Source of the DNA: JBJGXI01 sp045635475
GTDB taxonomy: Bacteria > Bacillota > Bacilli > Bacillales > Amphibacillaceae
Length of the DNA stretch: 64,000 nucleotides
Assembly (NCBI RefSeq): GCF_045635475.1
Contig: NZ_JBJGXI010000021.1
Coordinates: 20,271 to 84,270, forward strand
Direction: 5' to 3'
Part shown: positions 8,048 through 16,841 of the stretch, piece by piece
How the letters are laid out: each line of letters begins with the position of its first letter
Position numbering within the stretch: position 1 is the stretch's first letter
Program-made: the position numbers and the translations under genes
Notes under the pieces: model-generated
What the model was told of the DNA's origin: nothing
Database searches by the model: none
What the model saw: only the letters and a program-made list of their open reading frames with translations

Positions 8048-10483
8048 ATGAGTTCTGAGGCTAAAGTTCTTGATCCAGCAGAGGAACAGGTTTCATTGGG
8101 CATTACTGGGATGACGTGTGCAGCATGTGCAAACCGAGTTGAGAAAAACTTGTCAAAAGTAAATGGTGTCAGTAAAGCTAGTGTAAACCCAGCCAGTGAA
8201 AAAGCTACTGTCTCGTATAATCCTAGTCAAGCAACTATTGAAAATTTAATGGAGACAGTTAAGAAAACAGGTTATGGTGTTCGAGAAGAAAAAACAACGT
8301 TAGCGATAACTGGCATGACATGTGCGGCATGTGCTACACGTATTGAAAAGGGACTTAATAAGATAGATGGTGTAGTAAAAGCCAACGTGAACCTTGCCAA
8401 TGAAAAAGCCAACGTTGAGTTTATAAATGGACAAACAAACTTAGATCAGTTGATTGCCGCTGTAAAAAAGGCAGGATACAGTGCAAAAGTGGCAAATGAA
8501 GCCAATGCGGATTCGGAAAAAGCTGCACGCGATGAAGAGTATAAAAAACAGAGGAACAAGTTCTTGTTAGGGGTCTTGTTTTCCATATGGTTCCTTCCGC
8601 AAATGGTTTCTGACTTGGGAGTCGAATATGGATTCAATTTAGGTTTTCAATTTCATATAAACCCTTGGGTTCAGTTATTATTAGCAACACCAGTACAATT
8701 CTATGTTGGTGGTCATTTTTACCGTGATGCTTACAATGCACTACGGGGTGGTAGTGCCAATATGGCGACGCTTGTAGCGTTAGGAACATCTGCTGCATAC
8801 TTTTACAGCTTAGTTGTTACGTTAACGGGGTCAAACGCCGGACTTTATTACGAAGCGGCTGCCCTTATTATTACGCTAATTATTCTTGGAAAGCTTTTAG
8901 AGGCACGGGCAAAAGGACAGACATCAGAAGCTATTAAAAAGTTAATGGGATTACAAGCGAAAACAGCGCGGGTTATTCGTGACGGAGAAGAAAAGGATAT
9001 TGCGATTGAGGAAGTAGTGGCAGGGGATGTTATCTTTGTTCGAGCAGGAGAAAAAATTCCAGTAGACGGTGAGATTATCGAAGGGAGCAGTTCAATCGAT
9101 GAATCGATGCTTACCGGAGAGAGTTTACCAGTAAGTAAAAATGTTGGTGATTCTGTTATTGGTGCTACTGTGAATAAACATGGTTCATTTAAGTTTAAGG
9201 CAACCAAAGTTGGCAAAGACACAGCATTAGCACAAATTATTAAGCTTGTGGAAGAGGCTCAAGGGTCAAAGGCCCCAATTCAGAAGTTGGCCGATAAAAT
9301 CTCAGGTGTGTTTGTTCCAATTGTTATTGGTATAGCGTTGCTAACATTTATCATTACCTACTTTATCGTTGGGTTTACCCCAGCTCTTATTAGTGCGGTA
9401 GCTGTTTTGGTAATCGCTTGTCCTTGTGCGTTAGGACTCGCAACACCAACAGCTGTTATGGTTGGTACCGGTAAAGGTGCAGAAAGTGGTGTTCTCATTA
9501 AAGGTGCAGAACACTTAGAAAGTGCTCATCGAGTAACGACTGTAGTATTGGATAAAACCGGAACAATCACAAAAGGTGAGCCAGAAGTAACGGATATTAT
9601 CACGACTGATGGTTTTCATGAAGAAGACGTGCTCCGTCTAGCTGGTTCAGCGGAAAGAGGTTCTGAGCATCCGTTAGGGGAAGCGATTGTAAATAGTGCA
9701 AAAGAAAAGGGATTCACGTTAAGTGATGTTACTGCATTTAATGCGATTCCAGGTCATGGTATAGAAGTGAATGTGGATGATAAACAAATTCACATAGGTA
9801 ATAAGAAATTAATGAACCTACAAAATATAGAATTTGAATTTCTACTCAAACAAATGGAAGAGTTAGAAGGCCAAGGGAAAACAGCGATGCTAATGGCTGT
9901 AAACGGCCAATTGGCTGGGATTATTGCTGTTGCAGACACTGTAAAAGAAACATCAGCTGAAGCGATTAAAGCGCTTAAAAAAATGAAAATAGAAGTGGCG
10001 ATGATAACTGGCGATAATCGACGTACAGCAGAGGCGATTGCCAAACAAGTTGGCGTTGATCGTGTGCTAGCGGAAGTGCTCCCAGAAGACAAATCTGCTG
10101 AGGTAGAAAAGCTGAAAAAAGAAGGTAAAGTGGTTGCGATGGTTGGGGATGGTATCAACGATGCACCCGCTCTAGCAGCAGCTGATATAGGGATTGCAAT
10201 TGGTACAGGTACAGACGTTGCTATTGAAGCTGCTGATGTTACTTTAATGCGTGGTGACTTAATGGGAATTGTAGATACGATTCGTTTATCTAAAGCAACG
10301 ATGCGTAAAATAAGGCAAAACCTTTTCTGGGCATTTGCGTACAACACGATTCTTATCCCTGTTGCGGCTATCGGTCTACTCAATCCAGTTCTCGCAGGTG
10401 CGGCGATGGCATTTAGTTCCGTATCTGTTGTTACAAATACCCTTTTCTTACGGAGATGGAAGCCTGTTCGAGAAGCTGCTTAA
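8048..10483 (+). CDS. copA: Copper-exporting P1B-1-type ATPase CopA
   Basis: The protein has 811 residues, the usual length. Two N-terminal HMA domains show GMTCAACAN (Cys24/Cys27) and GMTCAACAT near residues 90-97. Membrane helices, an actuator TGES motif (LTGESLPVSK), the intramembrane metal site CPC at 458-460, the phosphorylated Asp502 in DKTGT, the ATP-binding HP in SEHPLGEAI and the hinge GDGINDAPAL follow in order. The TM7-TM8 signature residues (YN, then MAFSSVSVVTN) are those of Cu(I) exporters. A GGGAGG ribosome binding site precedes ATG 8048. It is the third gene of the csoR operon. Confidence 0.95.
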   Translation: MSSEAKVLDPAEEQVSLGITGMTCAACANRVEKNLSKVNGVSKASVNPASEKATVSYNPSQATIENLMETVKKTGYGVREEKTTLAITGMTCAACATRIEKGLNKIDGVVKANVNLANEKANVEFINGQTNLDQLIAAVKKAGYSAKVANEANADSEKAARDEEYKKQRNKFLLGVLFSIWFLPQMVSDLGVEYGFNLGFQFHINPWVQLLLATPVQFYVGGHFYRDAYNALRGGSANMATLVALGTSAAYFYSLVVTLTGSNAGLYYEAAALIITLIILGKLLEARAKGQTSEAIKKLMGLQAKTARVIRDGEEKDIAIEEVVAGDVIFVRAGEKIPVDGEIIEGSSSIDESMLTGESLPVSKNVGDSVIGATVNKHGSFKFKATKVGKDTALAQIIKLVEEAQGSKAPIQKLADKISGVFVPIVIGIALLTFIITYFIVGFTPALISAVAVLVIACPCALGLATPTAVMVGTGKGAESGVLIKGAEHLESAHRVTTVVLDKTGTITKGEPEVTDIITTDGFHEEDVLRLAGSAERGSEHPLGEAIVNSAKEKGFTLSDVTAFNAIPGHGIEVNVDDKQIHIGNKKLMNLQNIEFEFLLKQMEELEGQGKTAMLMAVNGQLAGIIAVADTVKETSAEAIKALKKMKIEVAMITGDNRRTAEAIAKQVGVDRVLAEVLPEDKSAEVEKLKKEGKVVAMVGDGINDAPALAAADIGIAIGTGTDVAIEAADVTLMRGDLMGIVDTIRLSKATMRKIRQNLFWAFAYNTILIPVAAIGLLNPVLAGAAMAFSSVSVVTNTLFLRRWKPVREAA

Positions 10484-10500
10484 TAGTCAATGAATAGAAT

Positions 10501-10535
10501 AGAGGTTACTCGTTTTAAGAGTAGCCTCTTTTTCG
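10501..10535 (+). terminator. Terminator after copA
   Basis: Arms AGAGGTTACTC (10501-10511) and GAGTAGCCTCT (10519-10529), with one G-T wobble, are followed by TTTTTC. This is a clear intrinsic terminator 17 bp after the copA stop. Confidence 0.85.
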
Positions 10536-10728
10536 TATTTGGGTGCAAAACCAAATCGAGGGTGAGCAAGCTTCTGCGCTGTTCTTAATATAGGTCAAGT
10601 AATACACTGGTGTCGCGTTTAACTAATACATAACTAGGGGTACTGTGTATGTGTGAGCAAAAATTGGGTTTCTTATATAAAAAGAAATCAATGTAGCATA
10701 ATATGAATATTAACAAGGTGGTTTTTAT

Positions 10729-12852
10729 ATGGATCAAAAACATGATAAAAATAAGACTGGTCAAGACGGTAATTTTAAAAACAGTGAAGAACAAGTGCAT
10801 CATGGGAATGGCCACGAGCAAGAAAATCACACTCACAATCACGAACATGGTCTCGGGAACCATGCGCATCACGACCAAGAAGGTCATTCCCACCATGATC
10901 ATGAAGGTCCTGATCATGGGAATATGATTGCTGATTTTAAAACAAGATTTTATATCTCATTACTGGTAACGATTCCAATACTGGTACTATCACCAATGAT
11001 TCAATCTTTTTTTAATTATGAATTTACGTTTCCAGGCGCTGGCTATGTTCTGTTTGGGTTGGCGACCTTTGTCTTTTTCTACGGTGGAAAACCTTTTCTA
11101 ATAGGATTCATTGATGAACTAAAGCAAAAGAACCCAGGTATGATGACATTGATAGCACTTGCAATTGTAGTTGCCTATGGATATAGCACACTAACGGTAT
11201 TTGGTCTTTCGGGAAGTAATTTTTACTGGGAATTAGCCACTCTGATAGATATCATGCTGTTAGGACATTTGATCGAAATGCGGTCTGTAATGGGGGCTTC
11301 TAATGCCCTCGAAGACCTTGTTAAAATGATGCCGTCAGAAGCGCATATAATGGATGAAAACGGTGAGGTAAAGGATGTTAAAGTATCCAGCTTAAAGCAC
11401 GGAGATAAGGTGCTTATAAAGCCCGGTGAAAAAGTACCAGTTGACGGCAGTATTGTAAAAGGTCAGTCATCTGTAAATGAATCGATGTTAACTGGTGAAT
11501 CTGTACCAATAGATAAAGAAGTTGATGATGAAGTGATTGGTGGATCGATTAACGGAGAAGGGTCACTAACCATTCAAGTAGAAAAAACCGGAGATGATAG
11601 CTATCTTTCGCAAGTCGTTACGATGGTCAAGGAAGCGCAGCAGTCAAGGTCTAAGACACAGGATTTATCTAATCGCGCTGCTAAATGGTTGTTTTATCTA
11701 GCGTTATTAGCTGGTGTTGCAACACTCGTTATTTGGTTAGCACTAGGTTATCCGTTTGCTTATGCGTTAGAACGAATGGTAACAGTTATGGTTATAGCCT
11801 GTCCTCATGCTTTAGGGCTCGCTGCACCATTGGTTGTCGCACGTTCAACAGCCCTAGCGGCTAAACAAGGGTTACTGATTAGGAACCGTACTAATTTTGA
11901 AGAGGCAAGAAATGTGGAAGTGGTTGTTTTTGATAAAACAGGAACATTGACGGAAGGCGAATTTGGTATTACAGAGATTATAACGGAAGAGGGCTATGAC
12001 AAAAGCCATGTTTTGCAAATGGCCGCATCACTCGAAGTTCAATCGGAACACCCGATTGCTAGAGGGATCGTAGACGGGGCTAAAGAACAAAAATTATCCC
12101 TTCATGAGCCTGAACAGTTTGAATCAATGACAGGTAAAGGATTAAGGGGAACTGTAGAAGGAAAAGAAGTTTTAATTGTCAGTCCTGGCTATGTGAAACA
12201 ACAACAAATGGATTACAACAAGGAAAAGTTCAATGAATTATCGGAGCAAGGTAAAACAGTTGTGTTTGTAATCATCAATAGTCAATTGACAGGTATGATT
12301 GCATTGGCAGATAAAGTAAGAAAAAGTGCGGAGCGTGCCATTGCGCGATTAAAAGATCTTGGTGTAGAGTCACAGATGTTAACTGGAGATAACTATAAGG
12401 TTGCCCAGTGGGTAGCAAATCAATTAAACCTAGACCAAGTTGTTGCAGAGGTCTTGCCACATGAGAAAGCAGATAAAATTAAAGAGATTAAAAGAAGTGG
12501 GAAAAAAATTGCTATGACCGGTGATGGTGTCAATGATGCACCTGCACTTGCAAATGCAGATCTTGGTATTGCAATAGGTGCTGGTACAGATGTAGCAATG
12601 GAAACTGCAGATGTAATTCTGGTAAGAAGTAATCCAGAGGATGTCGTATCTATCTTAGAGCTATCAAAATCGACATATAGGAAAATGATCCAAAATCTTT
12701 GGTGGGCTGCTGGTTATAATATTTTGACCATTCCACTTGCGGCAGGAATCTTATCGCCAATCGGTATCGTATTAAGTCCAGCTGTAGGTGCTGTATTAAT
12801 GTCATTGAGTACAGTTGTCGTGGCAATAAATGCTCGACTATTTAAAGGATAG
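10729..12852 (+). CDS. copB: His-rich CopB-type P-type ATPase (CPH motif, P1B-3)
   Basis: The 707-residue pump has no HMA domain. Its N-terminal 65 residues are a His-rich tail (HNHEHGLGNHAHHDQEGHSHH and more), a typical metal-binding leader of CopB proteins. The intramembrane site is CPH at 358-360, the phosphorylation site is Asp402 in DKTGT, and TGES, SEHPIARG and GDGVNDAPALA are present. CPH pumps of this subgroup are linked to Cu(II)/Cu(I) or silver export. ATG 10729 follows AAGGTGG at 10715-10721. It is transcribed separately from copA because a terminator and about 245 bp lie between them. Confidence 0.9.
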   Translation: MDQKHDKNKTGQDGNFKNSEEQVHHGNGHEQENHTHNHEHGLGNHAHHDQEGHSHHDHEGPDHGNMIADFKTRFYISLLVTIPILVLSPMIQSFFNYEFTFPGAGYVLFGLATFVFFYGGKPFLIGFIDELKQKNPGMMTLIALAIVVAYGYSTLTVFGLSGSNFYWELATLIDIMLLGHLIEMRSVMGASNALEDLVKMMPSEAHIMDENGEVKDVKVSSLKHGDKVLIKPGEKVPVDGSIVKGQSSVNESMLTGESVPIDKEVDDEVIGGSINGEGSLTIQVEKTGDDSYLSQVVTMVKEAQQSRSKTQDLSNRAAKWLFYLALLAGVATLVIWLALGYPFAYALERMVTVMVIACPHALGLAAPLVVARSTALAAKQGLLIRNRTNFEEARNVEVVVFDKTGTLTEGEFGITEIITEEGYDKSHVLQMAASLEVQSEHPIARGIVDGAKEQKLSLHEPEQFESMTGKGLRGTVEGKEVLIVSPGYVKQQQMDYNKEKFNELSEQGKTVVFVIINSQLTGMIALADKVRKSAERAIARLKDLGVESQMLTGDNYKVAQWVANQLNLDQVVAEVLPHEKADKIKEIKRSGKKIAMTGDGVNDAPALANADLGIAIGAGTDVAMETADVILVRSNPEDVVSILELSKSTYRKMIQNLWWAAGYNILTIPLAAGILSPIGIVLSPAVGAVLMSLSTVVVAINARLFKG

Positions 12853-12927
12853 AATATAAAAAAACAGGCCCCCGAAATGAATGAAGTATGTTGCTCTTTG
12901 TAAAGGACATTTTATTAAAGACTAGGC

Positions 12928-12960
12928 ATGACCTCTGAATTGAGCAGGGGTCATCTTCTT
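12928..12960 (+). terminator. Terminator-like hairpin after copB
   Basis: ATGACCTCTG (12928-12937) pairs with CAGGGGTCAT (12945-12954) with one wobble, and is followed by a mixed TC run. It is a moderate candidate for ending the copB transcript. The remaining bases up to 13060 show no gene. Confidence 0.5.
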
Positions 12961-13062
12961 GACATAGGCCGAAGCATCGTTTGCGATAATAAATGCTACT
13001 CAATGGCTTTACCTAAATATTTAACCCTCATGATTCAGAAAAATCATAATATTTTTTTATTC

Positions 13063-13094
13063 CTCAAACTTTCTACATAATCATTGAGTATACT
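13063..13094 (+). promoter_or_regulatory. Direct-repeat promoter before pspA (regulon motif)
   Basis: CTCAAA-CTTTC-TACATA, then 9 bp, then TATACT: two hexamers 11 bp apart placed just upstream of a -10 box, with no -35 consensus. The same geometry recurs at many promoters in this window. pspA starts at 13174. Confidence 0.65.
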
Positions 13095-13173
13095 GATTCT
13101 AAGTTCCAAGTATTTAGGAATAGCAACAGTAAAAAATTCTTTACAACTAATGAAATTTTTAGGAGGAATACAA

Positions 13174-13842
13174 ATGTTTAAATTATATAAACGATTGAGT
13201 ACGATAGTAACGTCAGAATTAAATAAAGCCCTTGATAAGGCTGAAGACCCGGTAAAATTGCTTGACCAGTATATGCGAGAGATGGCTGCTGATATCCGTG
13301 AAGCAGAAACAGCCGTATCCAAACAAATTGCAAATGAAAAAGTGCTAAAGAAAAAATATGATGATGCTGAAGGTCTTGCTAAAAAGAGGGAAACGCAGGC
13401 TGTGCAGGCCCTGGAAGCAGGAAATGAAGATCTTGCCCGTCGAGCACTTGAAGATAAACAAAAACATAGTCAACAGGCCGAAACATTATTTGAATCTTAT
13501 ACACGAACAAAATCTGACGCTGATTCACTGCGTGAGAGATTGACTGAAATGAAAGAAGAGTACAATGAAATGAATCTGAAAAAAGACTCACTAAAAGCTA
13601 GGGCGGAGTCTGCCAAAACAAAAACCAAAATTAATCGAACAATGTCGAATATCGGTAGTGATGAATCTAGTCAAGGATTTAACCGCATGGAAGAAAAAGT
13701 ACTACGCTATGAGGCTGAAGCAGAAACAAGTGATGACCTTCGTTCTTCAAGGTCACTTGATGATGAGTTAGAATCAATGAATACAAAAGATACTGTGTAC
13801 AATGAATTAGAGGAATTAAAGAAAAAAATGGGGAAAGAGTAG
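13174..13842 (+). CDS. pspA: PspA/IM30 (LiaH-like) membrane stress protein, copy 1
   Basis: The product is 222 residues, almost entirely coiled coil, with the family's amphipathic N-terminus (MFKLYKRLSTIVTSELN) and the signature KAEDPVKLLDQYMREMAADI. PspA/LiaH proteins assemble on the inner membrane face under envelope stress. I chose ATG 13174 because AGGAGG lies 7 nt upstream; the frame stays open further upstream but lacks a site. The repeat-type promoter at 13063 should drive it. A second copy, 29336-30004, is closely similar but ends differently. No liaRS genes lie nearby, so control by another regulator is likely. Confidence 0.9.
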   Translation: MFKLYKRLSTIVTSELNKALDKAEDPVKLLDQYMREMAADIREAETAVSKQIANEKVLKKKYDDAEGLAKKRETQAVQALEAGNEDLARRALEDKQKHSQQAETLFESYTRTKSDADSLRERLTEMKEEYNEMNLKKDSLKARAESAKTKTKINRTMSNIGSDESSQGFNRMEEKVLRYEAEAETSDDLRSSRSLDDELESMNTKDTVYNELEELKKKMGKE

Positions 13843-14120
13843 CCTTCTTTCCCTCATGTTGGGTATTTCCTTTATTGGGTCAACTTGCAACTCTCCTTTT
13901 TTATTACTTTGAACCCTCGTGTAATCGTTTTAATAAGCTTTTAGTGTTAATCATCAAGGAGGGGTTATCATTCATACGGTTATTATGGCAGAACGGTTAG
14001 GATTATAGGCGAAGGCATCGAAACAAAGGAAGGCCAAAGAAGTATTACTTGAAGTTTAAGAGTAAAGTAAATTATTATAGCTAGAAGAATTTAATTCAAT
14101 TCACACTTTTCAACAGATTC
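13843..14120 (+). other. Non-coding stretch with a broken short ORF
   Basis: After pspA no intact gene is found. Around 13970-14056, after an AAGGAGGGG, a short frame reads MAERLGL, then TAG, then AKASKQRKAKEVLLEV and TAA. This looks like a small gene interrupted by a nonsense codon, but it is too short to identify. Confidence 0.3.
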
Positions 14121-14176
14121 TTCATAGTTTCTCCACAACCTTCTCACATTTTAAACTTCCACCACTCAGTTATATA
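14121..14176 (+). promoter_or_regulatory. Triple direct-repeat site upstream of the 14.2 kb remnant
   Basis: TTCATA (14121), TCCACA (14132) and CTCACA (14143) are spaced exactly 11 bp apart. A TATATA stretch follows at 14171. This is the same repeat family as the other candidate sites, here with three units. It precedes the decayed membrane-protein fragment at 14208. Confidence 0.5.
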
Positions 14177-14207
14177 GTAGCATAGCAGCAATTAAGGGAG
14201 GACTAAA

Positions 14208-14305
14208 TTGGTGAACTTTGAAATGATATACATATATAACACATCATAGATGGTGGATCCAATCCTAAATATTAGAGAACAGTGGAAAATTCCCATTTTT
14301 GAATT
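14208..14305 (+). pseudogene. 5' fragment of a CcdA/TauE-like membrane protein gene
   Basis: The stretch after AAGGGAGGACTAAA matches the beginning of the intact gene at 35809. The bases encoding DPILNITEQWNIPIL there are recognisable here (GGATCCAATCCTAAATATTA and beyond), with an in-between deletion and frame loss. Only the first 30 or so codons survive. It shows that a relative of the 35809 gene once stood in front of the sortase segment. Confidence 0.7.
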
Positions 14306-14570
14306 TTTTCGTAGATTACAGGGGTATGTGATATTTTAAAATCATCAAGGCAGTCATTTAAACTTGTCTCATCTCTCTTGAATTTTCACTTTGATCCATG
14401 AGTATTATTAATTGATTGTAGAATTATTCAAGTGATTAGACTAGTAGCAGAAGAAAAGAAAAATTTTAGTATCAAGGGTTAAAACTCAAAGAAGAAATAA
14501 GTAAGGGAAATGTTACATTATATACAATGAACAAGCTATTGGTAACTCCAAAAAAGAAAGGGAGATATAG
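14306..14570 (+). other. Degenerate stretch before the 14571 gene
   Basis: No intact ORF. A frame near 14421-14482 reads IIQVIRLVAEEKKNFSIKG and stops, and a continuation in another frame (LKEEISKGNVTLYT, about 14488-14530) looks like the same decayed gene. It was not identified. Confidence 0.3.
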
Positions 14571-14852
14571 TTGGATTTACAGTTTACAACTAATTTAGTA
14601 ATTTATATTGTCGGTGTCATAGTTGGAACAGGGATAATAACACGAGCAACAAATAAATTTATTTTTAATTCCTTTGGTCATAAACAAAAGGCTTTTTATT
14701 CGTTTATAACAGTTTCTGTATTTTCTGTCTTAGGGTATGGAGTTATCGCTATTATAGGACCAGTAATATGGCTTATTTATGACTTAAGACGGGTGCTCAG
14801 AGGTGAAAATCACAAAGATCCAAATTTGAATAAAGGTGGAGAAGTAGAGTGA
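14571..14852 (+). CDS. Small two-helix membrane protein next to sortase
   Basis: The 93-residue protein starts at TTG 14571, 6 nt after AAAGGGAGAT. Two hydrophobic segments (FTTNLVIYIVGVIVGTGIIT and, later, FITVSVFSVLGYGVIAIIGPVIWLIYD) are followed by a charged tail. The TGA stop overlaps the GTG of the sortase frame, so the two were translationally coupled. It has no counterpart in the first duplicated segment, where a different small membrane protein (5250) takes this place. Function unknown. Confidence 0.6.
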   Translation: MDLQFTTNLVIYIVGVIVGTGIITRATNKFIFNSFGHKQKAFYSFITVSVFSVLGYGVIAIIGPVIWLIYDLRRVLRGENHKDPNLNKGGEVE

Positions 14853-15446
14853 AAAAATTGCATTTGTGTTAATCATTCTTGGTATATCATTACTTAGTGT
14901 TGGTGGTTATCAATTCATCAGTGCAAAAGTATCCGAGCAAAATAGTTTAAATGAAGCAAGAAAGTAGTTTCCATGGAGACATCAATCCAAACATCAGGTG
15001 ATGAAGATATTGCCACCACACAGGCCCAGTCCTACTTACCAGTAAGAGGGGAAACAGTAGGAATTATCCAAATCCCTAGCATCAACACAGAACTTCCAAT
15101 CTTAGAAGGAACAGAGGCCGATGAATTAGTAAAAGGTGTCGGCCATTATATAGGTTCGGCTTTTCCAAGTGAAAATGATCAAATTGTTTTATCCGGTCAC
15201 AGGGATACGGTGTTTCGTAATCTAGGAAAAGTAAAAGTCGGGGATATTTTTATTATAAAAATGCCTTACGGAGAGTTTACCTATAAGATGGTTGATTATA
15301 AAATTGTAGAGGCAGATGACCGTACCGTTATAAAATCAACAGCACCAGAAGAAACACTGATTCTTACCACATGCTACCCATTTGGGTATATTGGTGATGC
15401 ACCACAAAGATATATCGTATATGCTAAGCCGGTGATTAATGATTAG
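14849..15446 (+). pseudogene. Class D-like sortase, copy 2, core intact but N-terminus frameshifted
   Basis: The catalytic core reads continuously from 14973: LSGHRDT with the catalytic His, TTCYPFGYIG with the Cys, and QRYIVYA with the Arg. The membrane anchor (KIAFVLIILGISLLSVGGYQ) is in another frame, starting just after GTG 14849 but needing one extra base, and ends at a TAG near 14968. At least two single-base changes therefore separate start, anchor and core. Translation from ATG 14973 would give a 157-residue, anchorless sortase, but no ribosome binding site precedes it. I judge it a recent pseudogene, though a sequencing error or internal start cannot be excluded. Confidence 0.65.
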
Positions 15447-15585
15447 TCTACTCTCGCAAACTTTTACATCCGTTCCTCATCAACGGGGAAGACATCCTTT
15501 TTCATAAAGTATCTTTTAAAACTATGTATATCCTTTGTCTTATTAGTAAATAATGAGACTAATAGTTTCATAGGAGGGGATAATA

Positions 15586-16365
15586 GTGATCTTAAAATTA
15601 AAAAACAAATTTCTAATTATTTTAACCGCTGTAATTTTTGGAATAATCATGCTTATAAATCATAATAATACAACTTTTGCAGAGAGTGATGGTAAAGATG
15701 ATGGTTTATTACTAATCCAAACATTAAGTAAAGCAAATGTGGATATAGAAAGAATGGTTTTAAAATATAGTGGGCTAGTTAAAACCTATAAAGATTCTAT
15801 TCACATACGTTCTTTTATGAAGCAACTAGAAAAATCGTTTTCAATCGATTTAATCCAAATTTCAAAATCAGATAACAAAGACTTAATTAAGTACCAAGGT
15901 AAAAAAAGTGTTTCCTCTTTACCAAATACTACTATCCAAGTAGCTTTGGCTAATGTTCAAAAAGAGAACGGCGCCTATGATGTTTATCTTATCGTATCTT
16001 TAGTTAATAACTCAGTTCAAGAACCTGATTTTACAAAAAGCTTTACATACTTAAAAAATTCATTAGAAAAATCCTCAATACAACCCAAAATAAAGATAAA
16101 TATTCAAGGTAGCTTGAATCGGAAACTAAGTCATGGTAGTCAGGAACAAATAATAAAGGAAATGTTTGAGGATTTAGAGGCTTCTGTTACAGAAGGTTTG
16201 AATGAAAAAGAAGTAATAAGCCTTACTGGCTTCTCCAAAAAACTTAGTTATTCCATCAAAAGTGATCAAAATCCTGTTAATGTTCAAATAGCGAGTCGCT
16301 TTGACCCGCTTAAAAACAAGACCAATTTCACCATTGGCACACCTTTAATAACGATTGTGTATTAA
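15586..16365 (+). CDS. YwmB-like protein, copy 2
   Basis: This is the paralogue of 6224-7003: same 259-residue length, same N-terminal hydrophobic anchor and identical C-terminal RFDPLKNKTNFTIGTPLITI. Differences are scattered substitutions, mostly conservative, as expected of two copies that have diverged while keeping function. The start here is GTG 15586 rather than ATG, with AGGAGGGG upstream. It follows the frameshifted sortase and precedes the intact small lipoprotein. Confidence 0.75.
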   Translation: MILKLKNKFLIILTAVIFGIIMLINHNNTTFAESDGKDDGLLLIQTLSKANVDIERMVLKYSGLVKTYKDSIHIRSFMKQLEKSFSIDLIQISKSDNKDLIKYQGKKSVSSLPNTTIQVALANVQKENGAYDVYLIVSLVNNSVQEPDFTKSFTYLKNSLEKSSIQPKIKINIQGSLNRKLSHGSQEQIIKEMFEDLEASVTEGLNEKEVISLTGFSKKLSYSIKSDQNPVNVQIASRFDPLKNKTNFTIGTPLITIVY

Positions 16366-16456
16366 CAACTTGCCTCTAACAAAGATTGGTGGTTTATCAT
16401 TTCTGTTTCTTTTCTTAAGTAAGCATATAAAAAAGAAACGAAGTGGAGGGATTTTC

Positions 16457-16576
16457 ATGTCTCGAATAGGTATAATCACCGTTTCTTTGATTACGCTTTT
16501 TCTTATTAGTGGCTGTCAACAGAGAAAGGTCTTAGTTAGTCTTAAAGGTTTTGCTCGAGATAAAACACATTTCTAG
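16457..16576 (+). CDS. Tiny lipoprotein (39 aa), copy 2
   Basis: ATG 16457 lies 5 nt after GTGGAGGG. The leader MSRIGIITVSLITLFLISGC ends in a good lipobox (LISGC), so the Cys would be lipidated and the mature peptide only about 20 residues, QQRKVLVSLKGFARDKTHF. The first copy has lost this Cys. It may itself be the remnant of a longer lipoprotein, because mature peptides this short are unusual. Start upstream of 16457 is not supported by a ribosome binding site. Confidence 0.45.
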   Translation: MSRIGIITVSLITLFLISGCQQRKVLVSLKGFARDKTHF

Positions 16577-16612
16577 CATCGTTACATGTTAATGGTGCTA
16601 GAAATGTGTTTA
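16563..16612. terminator. Hairpin ending the duplicated segment, copy 2
   Basis: This matches the hairpin at 7188-7237: ACACATTTCTAGCA at the left arm and TGCTAGAAATGTGT at the right arm, but with mismatches nearer the loop. It overlaps the last codons of the small lipoprotein frame. Confidence 0.6.
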
Positions 16613-16841
16613 AATGTTATACCCCCCTACCTGATAATCCCCTCAACTTGTCCAATTGTCTTATCACCTTAAAATTTTTTCCGTTGTGGTCCCCCAAGGA
16701 ATCGATATATAATTGACATAATTTCATTAAGGGGAAGTGTACTATAAATGTCTTTAATTATTTATATATTTATTAATGGATTACATAAAATCTACAAATT
16801 TATATGATAATATTTTTCCAATTTATAAAAGGAGGGTAACC

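Noticed and set aside
9790..10383. 197-codon minus-strand ORF
   Set aside because: It is the antisense shadow of copA; low-complexity Ser/Ala/Ile composition and no start site.
10590..10620. CopY-type operator (ACACTGGTGT) before copB
   Set aside because: The dyad lacks the TACAnnTGTA consensus, and CopY/CopR repressors were not found in the window.
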